Source: Bacteroidaceae bacterium
GTDB taxonomy: Bacteria; Bacteroidota; Bacteroidia; Bacteroidales; Bacteroidaceae
Assembly: GCA_017540585.1 (NCBI GenBank)
Contig: JAFYAT010000043.1
Location: 1-43,184 of the forward strand
Reading direction: 5' to 3'
Length of the DNA: 43,184 nt
Shown: piece after piece, positions 5,683 through 17,200 of the stretch
How positions within the stretch are numbered: the first letter of the stretch is position 1
Layout: every line of letters starts with the position of its first letter
Notes under the pieces: generated by a model
What the model was told of the DNA's origin: nothing
The model's database searches: none
What the model saw: only the letters and a program-made list of their open reading frames with translations
Program-made: the position numbers and the translations under genes

Positions 5683-8301
5683 ATGGCAGCATTCTCAGAA
5701 GATACATACGAGCAGGCTCTGATAGAGCTATTTCAGAGCCTTGAGGGTGGGCAGTACCGATATAAATACGGTCCTGACATTGAGCGTGACTATACTAATC
5801 CAATATTGGATGATGTGCTGCAAGAATCATTGCAACGCATCAACCCAACGTTGCCCATATCTGCCATTGATGATGCAATAAAGAAACTGCATCAGATAGA
5901 GGGTTCATCGCTCTATGAGTGCAACTTCAGGTTCACACAGATGTTGCAGTATGGCATAGAGGTGACGTTCAGCGGTAAGGAGCGTAGTGTGGGCTATCAT
6001 ATAGATAATGAGCCTTCCTGTATGGTGAGTGAAGACCTTCTATACTATGGTCGTGAGAATAAGCGTGTGGAGGCTCAACAGGGACAGAAGACAAGGATTG
6101 TTAGGCTCGTTGACTTTGACCATCCAGAGAATAATGACTTCCTGGTGGTGAACCAATACACCGTGCAGGAGCTTGACACCAAGCGTCCAGACATAGTGGT
6201 GTTTGTGAATGGTCTGCCACTGGTCGTTATCGAACTGAAATCGCCAAGCCGTGAAGAGACGGATGCCAGCGAGGCGTATCTGCAACTAAGGAACTATCAG
6301 AAGTTCATACCTTCGCTATTCATATACAATGCCTTCAATGTGATGAGCGATATGGCTCTCACGAAGATTGGTACGGTGACGGCTAAGGAGGACCGCTACA
6401 TGGAATGGAAGCAGCCTACGGGTGAGGTGGCAGACTATGACGTGGCTTTCAAGTCGGTGTTCACGCCAAGGATTCTGCTTAATCTGCTGAAGAATTATAT
6501 CCTGTTTGATGTGCGTGAGGGCAGCTATACCAAAATACTTGCGGGCTATCATCAGTATTATGCCGTGGAGAAGGCTGCAAAGAGAACAGAGGAAGCTGTT
6601 GAGGGTGATGGTAAGATAGGAGTATTCTGGCATACACAGGGCTCGGGAAAGAGTCTGTCGATGGTATTCCTTGCTCATCATCCTAAGGTGCAAGCGATGA
6701 ATCCTACTATTGTGGTCATAACAGACCGCAACGACCTTGACGAGCAGTTGTATGGTCAGTTCTCTCGCACGGTTGACTTCCTGCGTCAGCGTGCCGTACA
6801 ATGTACGAGCCGTAATGCTGAGGGCGATGATACATCACTCAAGGCATTGCTGAAGAACCGTCACTCTGGCGGTATCATCTTCACCACGATGCAGAAATTC
6901 GATGATTGGGATGGTGCGCTCTCAGACCGCCAGAACATCATCGTCATGACCGATGAGGCACATCGTGGTCAGTATGGCATGGAAGAGAAGGTTGACACAG
7001 AGGGTAATGTGCATATTGGTGCAGCAAGGAAGATTCGTAACTCCTTGCCTCACGCTTCATATATCGGCTTCACAGGTACGCCTATTTCCGACAAGGACAG
7101 AGACACAAGAGAGGTCTTTGGTGACGACATAGATGTGTATGACATGACTCAGGCTGTCAATGATGGTGCCACAAGACCAGTATATTACGAAAGTCGTGTT
7201 ATCAAACTGAAGCTTAATGATGAAGTTCTGGCTCAGATTGATGCCGAGTATGACCGACTGAGAGAAGAAGGAGCATCGGAAACAGACCTCGAAGAGAACA
7301 AAAAGGAGATGTCGCACATGGATGCCCTTCTGGGTAATGATGCCACCATCAATGACCTTGTGGACGACATCATAACTCACTATGAGGATAACCGTCAGCA
7401 CGTCTGCTGTGGCAAGGCTATGCTTGTGGCATACTCTCGACCTATTGCCATGAAGATTTACAAGCGAATACTTGAACTTCGCCCAGAGTGGACAGAGAAG
7501 GTGAAGGTGGTGATGACAAGTGGCAATCAGGACCCTGAAGAATGGGCTGACATCATCGGTGGTAAGGCATACAAGAAAGAGCTTGCCAAGAAGTTCAAAG
7601 ATGAGAATGACGAGATGAAGATTGCCATTGTGGTGGATATGTGGCTTACAGGCTTTGACGTTCCTTCACTGGCTACGATGTATATCTATAAGCCAATGAA
7701 GGATCACAACCTTATGCAGGCTATTGCACGAGTGAACCGTGTGTTCCCAGAAAAGGCTGGTGGCTTGATTGTTGACTATGTGGGTATTGCAGCAGCTCTG
7801 AAAGAGGCGATGAAACGCTATACCAAGCGTGACCGTGACAACTATGGCAACAACGACATTAAGGAAAAGGCATACTCAGAGTTCAAGGAGAAGCTGGAGA
7901 TATGCCGTGACCTGCTGCATGGATATGATTACAGCAAGTTCCATAAGGGAACACCTGCCGAGCGTGCCCTGTTGATTAAGGGCGGTGTCAACTTCCTGAT
8001 TGCGCCAGACAAGGTGGAAGCATGCAAGGCGTTTGTCAAGAATGCCTCATTGCTACGTCAGGCAGTTACCCTTTGCCGTTCATTGCTTGTTGAAGAAGAA
8101 CGTTTCGAGGTCAGTTTCATGGAGTCAGTACGAATACTGATTATCCGACTCCAGACCCCAGGCAAGATAACCAAGAAGGAAATAAACCAGCGCATAGCTG
8201 CACTCATAGAACAGAGCGTGCAGAGCGATGGTGTGGTGAATCTCTTTGACGAACAGACAGAGTTCTCGCTCTTCGATGAGAAATTCATGGAAGAGGTCTA
8301 G
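5683..8301 (+). CDS. hsdR: Type I restriction endonuclease HsdR, main part (in-frame amber at 8299-8301)
   Basis: HsdR is the motor and nuclease subunit. The nuclease domain has RPDIVVFVNG (about 168) and VIELKSP (about 183), matching PD...ExK. The helicase follows: Walker A HTQGSGKS (about 317), DRNDLDEQLY, DEAH box MTDEAHRGQYG (about 422), FTGTP (about 463), and motif VI QAIARVNR (about 679). The frame ends at TAG after FDEKFMEEV, but the same frame resumes with KMKEKNLAAKLLEDLL to 8829. EcoR124-type HsdR proteins are about 1040 residues and have this helical C-terminus; 872 plus 174 residues restores that length. A single-base change (from AAG or CAG) would explain the stop. Confidence 0.92.
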   Translation: MAAFSEDTYEQALIELFQSLEGGQYRYKYGPDIERDYTNPILDDVLQESLQRINPTLPISAIDDAIKKLHQIEGSSLYECNFRFTQMLQYGIEVTFSGKERSVGYHIDNEPSCMVSEDLLYYGRENKRVEAQQGQKTRIVRLVDFDHPENNDFLVVNQYTVQELDTKRPDIVVFVNGLPLVVIELKSPSREETDASEAYLQLRNYQKFIPSLFIYNAFNVMSDMALTKIGTVTAKEDRYMEWKQPTGEVADYDVAFKSVFTPRILLNLLKNYILFDVREGSYTKILAGYHQYYAVEKAAKRTEEAVEGDGKIGVFWHTQGSGKSLSMVFLAHHPKVQAMNPTIVVITDRNDLDEQLYGQFSRTVDFLRQRAVQCTSRNAEGDDTSLKALLKNRHSGGIIFTTMQKFDDWDGALSDRQNIIVMTDEAHRGQYGMEEKVDTEGNVHIGAARKIRNSLPHASYIGFTGTPISDKDRDTREVFGDDIDVYDMTQAVNDGATRPVYYESRVIKLKLNDEVLAQIDAEYDRLREEGASETDLEENKKEMSHMDALLGNDATINDLVDDIITHYEDNRQHVCCGKAMLVAYSRPIAMKIYKRILELRPEWTEKVKVVMTSGNQDPEEWADIIGGKAYKKELAKKFKDENDEMKIAIVVDMWLTGFDVPSLATMYIYKPMKDHNLMQAIARVNRVFPEKAGGLIVDYVGIAAALKEAMKRYTKRDRDNYGNNDIKEKAYSEFKEKLEICRDLLHGYDYSKFHKGTPAERALLIKGGVNFLIAPDKVEACKAFVKNASLLRQAVTLCRSLLVEEERFEVSFMESVRILIIRLQTPGKITKKEINQRIAALIEQSVQSDGVVNLFDEQTEFSLFDEKFMEEV

Positions 8302-8304
8302 AAG

Positions 8305-8829
8305 ATGAAGGAAAAGAACCTTGCAGCGAAGTTGCTCGAAGACCTCCTACGTGGTCGTGTACGTTCGTTGATTCGTTCAAACCTTGTAACGGGTGAACTG
8401 TTCAGCGATAGATTCAGCGAGACACTTAATCGTTATATCAATGGTCTGCTGACCAATGAAGAGGTCATTCAGGAGCTCCTGAAGATGGCTCAGGAGATGA
8501 TGGATGCAGAGCAACAAGGTAATGACTTGGGACTATCAAAGGAAGAGAAAGCCTTCTATGATGCCCTGACTCGTCCACAGGCTGTAAAGGATTTCTATTC
8601 TAACGAGCAGTTGGTTGAATTGACCAAGGACCTGACAGATATGCTCAGGAAGAACCGTACCATTGACTGGAATCGCAGAGAGGCAGAACGTGCCAATATG
8701 CGCCGTTTGGTCAAGCGTCTGCTCAAGAAGTACAAGTACCCACCAGAGGAAGCAGAGGATGCCATGAACACCGTTCTGAAACAATGTGAGCAGTGGGCAG
8801 AGAATCCAGATGCCGCCTCCCAGTACTGA
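8305..8829 (+). CDS. hsdR: HsdR C-terminal helical domain, after the in-frame amber
   Basis: 174 residues in the same frame as hsdR, beginning with ATG only 3 nt after the TAG (KMKEKNLAAKLLEDLL, SLIRSNLVTGELFSDRF, YKYPPEEAEDAMN). In type I enzymes this helical region docks HsdR on the methyltransferase core. AGAGG at 8292-8296 lies 8 nt before the ATG, so reinitiation or coupled translation could supply the domain as a separate chain. It is therefore either half of a broken gene or a split subunit. Confidence 0.8.
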   Translation: MKEKNLAAKLLEDLLRGRVRSLIRSNLVTGELFSDRFSETLNRYINGLLTNEEVIQELLKMAQEMMDAEQQGNDLGLSKEEKAFYDALTRPQAVKDFYSNEQLVELTKDLTDMLRKNRTIDWNRREAERANMRRLVKRLLKKYKYPPEEAEDAMNTVLKQCEQWAENPDAASQY

Positions 8830-8853
8830 CTAAGTATTGACTCAGTACTGACT
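8820..8853. repeat. Direct repeat CAGTACTGACT at the hsdR 3' end
   Basis: CAGTACTGACT occurs twice (about 8820-8831 and 8842-8853), with the related AAGTATTGACT between. The first copy spans the hsdR stop. AGTACT is self-complementary, so a small hairpin is possible. Confidence 0.45.
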
Positions 8854-8926
8854 TATATGAGACTTTCGTGAGTGCTGAGTTTATATATTTTTTTTCTTTT
8901 GTCGTTTGTTCTTTTCTTGCGTTTTC

Positions 8927-8959
8927 TTTGTGTTTTATTGTAATTATTTGGTATCTTTG
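8927..8959 (+). promoter_or_regulatory. Putative promoter of the beta-galactosidase gene
   Basis: TATCTTTG at 8952-8959 fits TAnnTTTG, with TTTG at 8927-8930 as a possible -33 (21-nt spacer). Transcription would start near 8966, giving a leader of about 230 nt. In the rest of 8830-9195 I see only partial inverted repeats (ACTTCC at about 9060, GGAAGT at about 9108). Confidence 0.5.
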
Positions 8960-9147
8960 CACCGTTCGTTGTAACACTTGCAATGTGACGTATTCTCCCA
9001 TTGTTCAGCAAATGTCTTGCTGATGACGGATGACCAAATGTTATGAACATAAAATGAAACACTTCCTTCTTGATACTGTGTAGTGAGAGCTATATGTGAC
9101 TCGTATAGGAAGTACGAAGGATTAATGAATGACGTCTGGCATTTTGA

Positions 9148-12360
<3,213 letters not shown>

Positions 12361-12386
12361 CTCTCCGATGAAATGAATATACATAC

Positions 12387-12425
12387 AAAAGGAGAATGTG
12401 CCGGATTCGGCACATTCTCCTTTTT
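12387..12425. terminator. Bidirectional intrinsic terminator
   Basis: AAAAGGAGAATGTGCCG, loop GATT, then CGGCACATTCTCCTTTT: a perfect 17-bp stem with T-runs on both strands. It separates the convergent lacZ and heme operons. Confidence 0.95.
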
Positions 12426-12430
12426 ATTTA

Positions 12431-12461
12431 TTCAACTTCCGCAAGCTACAATTGAGAGGTT
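12431..12461 (+). repeat. Interspersed 31-nt repeat (TTCAACTTCCGCAAGCT type), copy 2
   Basis: Matches 970-1000 at about 28 of 31 positions. Here the ends are extended to ATTCAAC and GTTGAAT, a 7-bp stem. It sits just beyond the terminator. Confidence 0.65.
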
Positions 12462-12526
12462 GAATAAAAATAATTTTGCACACCTACTTAGACAGAATTG
12501 AGAAATAGTGGATGTCAACAGAGAAA

Positions 12527-12865
12527 TCACTCTGGTACATATATGATTTCACCATTATCCAATTCGTATGCAACCCCAACACGCTTGCCTTTTGTTCCAT
12601 CAGAATGTGACTGGTCCTCACTCGGAGTGTAACGGTTAATCTTCTGTCCCTCCTTCGTAATGATTTCCATATTCTCCTTGCCAGGATTCTTAACCATAGT
12701 AAAATCTTCCTGCGAGAACATTTCTGTCATATTATAGCGAGTAACAAGTGCTACCATAAGTGCTACTGCAAAGACCATAGCCACATCAAAGAGGTTGCTG
12801 ACAACAGACATTGGATCATCATCCTCAATGTTGTTCAGCAAAGAACTGTTTCTTCTTTTCAACAT
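12527..12865 (-). CDS. DUF2149 protein of the heme operon (hmuV position)
   Basis: 112 residues: an acidic N-terminus (NNIEDDDPMSVVSNLFDV), one membrane helix (about 24-43, VAMVFAVALMVALV) and a periplasmic tail with EGQKINRYTPS and GKRVGVAYELDNGEIIYVP. This is the DUF2149 pattern, an ExbD-like partner of a MotA/TolQ/ExbB protein. It is the last gene of the hmu-type operon and follows the TolQ-like gene by 14 nt. By position it corresponds to hmuV of the Porphyromonas hmuYRSTUV operon. It is probably part of an ion-driven motor serving HmuS or HmuR; that role is inferred. Confidence 0.8.
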   Translation of the reverse strand: MLKRRNSSLLNNIEDDDPMSVVSNLFDVAMVFAVALMVALVTRYNMTEMFSQEDFTMVKNPGKENMEIITKEGQKINRYTPSEDQSHSDGTKGKRVGVAYELDNGEIIYVPE

Positions 12866-12879
12866 AGCAATTCTGTTTT

Positions 12880-13470
12880 TTAATCTTCTGTTAACAAATC
12901 AGCAAGAAACTGAAGATTAACTTTGTCCTGCTGATACCAGCGACTTTTTACTTGCCCCGTAATAAATCCGATTGCAGCAGAAAAGAGTCCTACAACCGTT
13001 GTGGCAAATGCCACTTGCATATTGTATGCCATCGAAGCAATATCGCCAGATGACAATCCAACCAAAGCAGGTCCCATGGGGATAAGCGTACCCATAAGTC
13101 CGAGCATAGGTCCCATCTTTGTCAGTGTTCTGCTTGAGGCAAGGTCAGACGCAGATGCAATATCAAAATCGGACATAAGTTTCTGTAAATGTGCTTCACT
13201 GTCCTTGTGACACAACATCTGTTGTATATAGAGAAGTACAAGTGACTTATGTTGTTTAGGAAGTCTTTCAGTCAAGTCCTTAACATTCTCCTTATTGAGA
13301 GAATCAAACTCCTTCTTCAACAATGTTTCTGTATTGCGTACAGACATATACTGTCCAAAGAAAGTGCCGATAAGTATGAGAGCACGACCAAAAAGAAGAA
13401 TGAGTAACACGATGACAGGTACAAGCAGTCCTGTTGAAATCCAGTAGAGAATATCAGAAATGTAATGCAT
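12880..13470 (-). CDS. MotA/TolQ/ExbB proton-channel family protein (hmuU position)
   Basis: 196 residues. The first membrane helix is about 8-35 (ISTGLLVPVIVLLILLFGRA). A cytoplasmic helical region follows, then the conserved block RTLTKMGPMLGLMGTLIPMGPAL and the last helix MQVAFATTVVGLFSAAIGF. The GPMLGLMGTLIPMGPALxxLxxGD pattern is the ExbB/TolQ channel signature. It lies between a polytopic protein and the DUF2149 protein, as in hmu operons, and likely couples proton flow to heme processing or uptake. Confidence 0.88.
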   Translation of the reverse strand: MHYISDILYWISTGLLVPVIVLLILLFGRALILIGTFFGQYMSVRNTETLLKKEFDSLNKENVKDLTERLPKQHKSLVLLYIQQMLCHKDSEAHLQKLMSDFDIASASDLASSRTLTKMGPMLGLMGTLIPMGPALVGLSSGDIASMAYNMQVAFATTVVGLFSAAIGFITGQVKSRWYQQDKVNLQFLADLLTED

Positions 13471-13577
13471 ATTTATATTTTTAATCTGTTTAGTTTAATA
13501 CGATATTTAAGTTTCACAAGTTTTCAACTTGCTCATCTGGGAGTTAAAAGGATACTCCATTTTACTTCTCTTTACTC

Positions 13578-14276
13578 CTATTTACTACAAGAGGAATACT
13601 TCCAAAACTTTATACGATAATAAACGAAGCCTGAAATGCCTCCACAAACGAGCAATGCTGCAAAGCCAAGAAGCGAGTCAATATTGACCTCAGAAACCCC
13701 ATCAACCGCAGTACGTCCATTTACTGTAGCGATAATGCCAAGGAGTGCAACGAGAGCATTGGTCAGAAAAAAGATTTCCAATCGTAACTCCTTTTCAGGA
13801 ATCAGCCATTTGATGCTCCAGGTAAGTACTGGTATCAGGACTGCTATTCCCGCAGCCAAGGCGTATGCAATAATGGCAAAATCTATGCCTGTCAACCAGA
13901 ACATACACATGGTTTCAATGTGAAACAATACAGGAAAAACAAGGATGCCGGGAAACCAACGCAACAGCCTATATGCAATCAATGTCCGCATTTTCAACTT
14001 ACCACTGTTCATCAGATGTACAGACATGATGCAATATGATATCTGTATTATCACCTCAATGCTCAGGACAACAGCAACATCAAGCATAAGATGCTGATTA
14101 TTCAGCCAGTCCTGCAATTGTGTCTTGCTCTGTTCAATAGCAAACTGCCAGGAGAAAACCATAAACAAAGCACATACCACAGTAATGGCTCCGACCATCC
14201 AGGCCTTGCGATAGGTCTGCTTCAACACAAAATTGAAGCAGACCAGAATAATCATAGCCGATACAATTGTTTCCAT
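13578..14276 (-). CDS. Polytopic membrane protein of the heme operon (hmuT position)
   Basis: 232 residues with about six hydrophobic helices (ETIVSAMIILVCFNFVL, MVGAITVVCALFMVFSW, LDVAVVLSIEVIIQISYC, FPGILVFPVLFHIET, FAIIAYALAAGIAVLIPVL, LLGFAALLVCGGISGFVYY). No enzyme motif is visible. Its ATG abuts the hmuS stop, so the two are tightly coupled. By position it corresponds to hmuT. It ends in TAG, another genuine amber stop in this window. A membrane anchor or transport role for HmuS products is possible but unproven. Confidence 0.7.
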   Translation of the reverse strand: METIVSAMIILVCFNFVLKQTYRKAWMVGAITVVCALFMVFSWQFAIEQSKTQLQDWLNNQHLMLDVAVVLSIEVIIQISYCIMSVHLMNSGKLKMRTLIAYRLLRWFPGILVFPVLFHIETMCMFWLTGIDFAIIAYALAAGIAVLIPVLTWSIKWLIPEKELRLEIFFLTNALVALLGIIATVNGRTAVDGVSEVNIDSLLGFAALLVCGGISGFVYYRIKFWKYSSCSK

Positions 14277-17200
14277 TTATTCATTTGTATTGTTACGGCG
14301 ACGACGCACAAGAAGAACAATAAGTACAATGAAGACAATGACTATTAAAGTGACCACGAGATTACTTACTATCGTAGTTGTTTCTTTTGCTGAATTAAGT
14401 TCTTCTTTCTTCAAGACCTTACCATTCTTGTCACTTACAGTCTCTTCACGCACCTCACTTATTTGTTTCTTATACTCTTTGGCAGATGTTGCATCAACCC
14501 TTTCTGCAATATATTTCTGTAGTTTCTGGTTGTCACTTACCATCTGCGAACCACTTGCACCATATTTATTTACAAGCTCTGTATGCAACTTGGCAATATC
14601 CTTGAGCTGAGCAGCAGAAGCTTTCCAATAACCCTTACGGGCAGACTCCATCATTACGGCAGTCATTTCCTGCAAAGCGGCAGGATTCTTATTCTCAAAG
14701 AAGGCACGAGTACCGAGGTTGTACTTATCCTTCACGTATGTATCGTAGATGCCGTCCCACATCTCCTTGTCAATGGCTTCAGGCTTCATCACATTCCAGC
14801 CAAAGGTATTCTGAACCAGTTCGGCAAACGTATTTGCATCGCCAGCTCCACCCTGCATTTTCTCCTTGATGTAAGTAGGATTAAACAACGTAGTACGACT
14901 TTCGACACCAATAGCCTCCTTAACTTCCTGCATTCTTACATTATTGCGATTACGATAGTCAGAAAGATAAGCATCAGGCTCTTTGCCAGTAACATTGCGT
15001 ACAGCCATGTTCAATCCACCCATAAACTCGTAAACATGATCAAGCGACAAAGCACCCCATGTATTCGATTGTCGTGGCTGAATAACAGCATCTGTATTTG
15101 CAAGGGCAGCCTCGAAAGCATACTGACGCATATCTTCCCATTTGTCTTCCTTGCCATAGAACGCACCCATGTTGTTGAGATAGACATCAGCCAGTTCCGT
15201 CTCCCTTTCCCAACGGTCACTTGCCATCGTCATTCCCTGAATACCCGTGCCATAGTTACCGTTTATGCCTCCAAACACACGATAAGTACTTACTTCTCTT
15301 GCTTCCTTAGGCGACATTCCTTTGTCCACAAGTATTCGCTCTGCTGCATTCACTCCTTCTGCCACCATGTTAGGATAGACATCATCCTTGGCATGAGCTG
15401 CCATTTCCACAGCACGACTGATGAGAAACAGACGTGAAGATGCAAGGTCGCGTAATTGTCCTGATGTCTGTACGACAACATCAATACGTGAACGGCCAAG
15501 CTCCTTTGAAGGAATAAGACGTATGTCCGTCACTCTTCCGAAAGCATCACGAACAGGTTCTACTCCAAGCATATAAAGACATTGCGCAACAGTTGCGCCA
15601 CTTGTCTCGATAAACTCGCTTGACCACAAGGTATAACTAACCTTGCGAGGAATACTGTCATGATGACGTTCGCGATAAAGACGGATAGTATTGTCTGCCA
15701 GTTCCTTACCTTTCTCCCATGCCTGTTCCGAAGGACATGCTTCGGAGTTTACGCCATAGAGATTACGTCCAGTAGGTATAGCATTAGGATTAGCTATAAT
15801 ATCACCTCCAGACGAAGGAGCGGTAAAACCACCTGTCAGGGCGTTCATCATACTCTCTATCTCTATTTGTGGCGAAGAAAGTAAGGCTGTCTTATAATTA
15901 TTGACATTCATTACAGTACGTTCAACTTCCAGGATAACACGGGCAAAGTCCTTGTCCTTCTTCGTAAGCATTGCAGCCTCAGCGACCTTGTCAACAATGG
16001 CTTTCATTGCTGGAGGCATGTTAGCCATCTTACTATCCGTATGAGCATCCGATTTACTTCCCTTGCCCTTCATCATGGCCTCCTTCATCTTCTTCAGCTG
16101 TTCAGGCGAAGCACCCATCATCTTGGCGATAGCAAGTGCCTTCTTTGGACTCATTCCTTTAGCCATCTCATGCATTTTGGCTTTGTTTCCATCAGTTGAA
16201 GTTTTAGTTTTCGCCTCTTTATGTCCACTTGACAGCATTTTCTTTGCGCCAGTCTTATCATTCGCCATACTTGTCATCATGCTCATCATCTGTTGAGGTG
16301 CATTGATGATTGAATCGACATGATGTGCACGTTGCAAATCCGACTTGCTTATATGAGCCAAGCTACATATATCTTCTTCGGTAACATCGCCTTGACGACT
16401 CAGCAACTTACCAACAAGAACCTTGGATGGATTAAGATAACGAGCTGTGAAAAGTGACTTATGTTTCTCTACATCTCCGGTAGCACGCTTATTCATCTTG
16501 TCAAGTGCCAACAAGCTGTATGCTATCGGTTCAGAAGCCATAGCATAGACCGATGATGTAATACGTTCCTGCTCGTATGGCACGCCTAATGTATAGAATT
16601 TACCAGTGATCTTTTCATTCATTAACTCTTCGGCAAAAGCCTCAATGCGAGCAATCTCACTTTCCGTGTATGACTTATTCCGCATGGAATCAAGATGCAG
16701 TTCACGATGAATACCCATGTCTATGGCAATATTCTTTACAGCCATGGATGACTTGTTATCATGTGTCTTGTCGTATGTCTCCAAAGCATTGCTCAGCTTT
16801 GAATACAGTGTTCGCAGATTACTCTCCATAAAAGGGGGAGTTAGATAAGACACCAGCGAAGCGTATGTGCGTCGCTTGGCAATCATTCCCTCACCCACAT
16901 TTCCAATAGTGTAAAGATAGAAATGTGGCAGAGAACCTGTCAAACGGTCACTCCAACAGTTCTGAGACAATGCCACCTGCTTGCCTGGAGTGTATTCAAG
17001 CGAGCCATGAGTTCCGAAATGTATGAGGGCATCTGCCTTGAATCCCTTCTGGAGCCACAGGTACTGGGCTATATAAGGATAAGGCGGTGCACTTTCTGTT
17101 CCATGTACCATCTTGAAAGAGTCACTTCCTGTACCAGCTGGCATCTGAGGCATTAACACTACATTACCAAGTCGGATGACTGGCAATCCAAGAGTCTCCG

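Noticed and set aside
1145-8829. Genome-wide TAG recoding as the reason for the amber codons
   Set aside because: hsdS, FHB1 and the gene at 13578-14276 end at TAG where homologs or the protein pattern end, so TAG is a normal stop in this genome.
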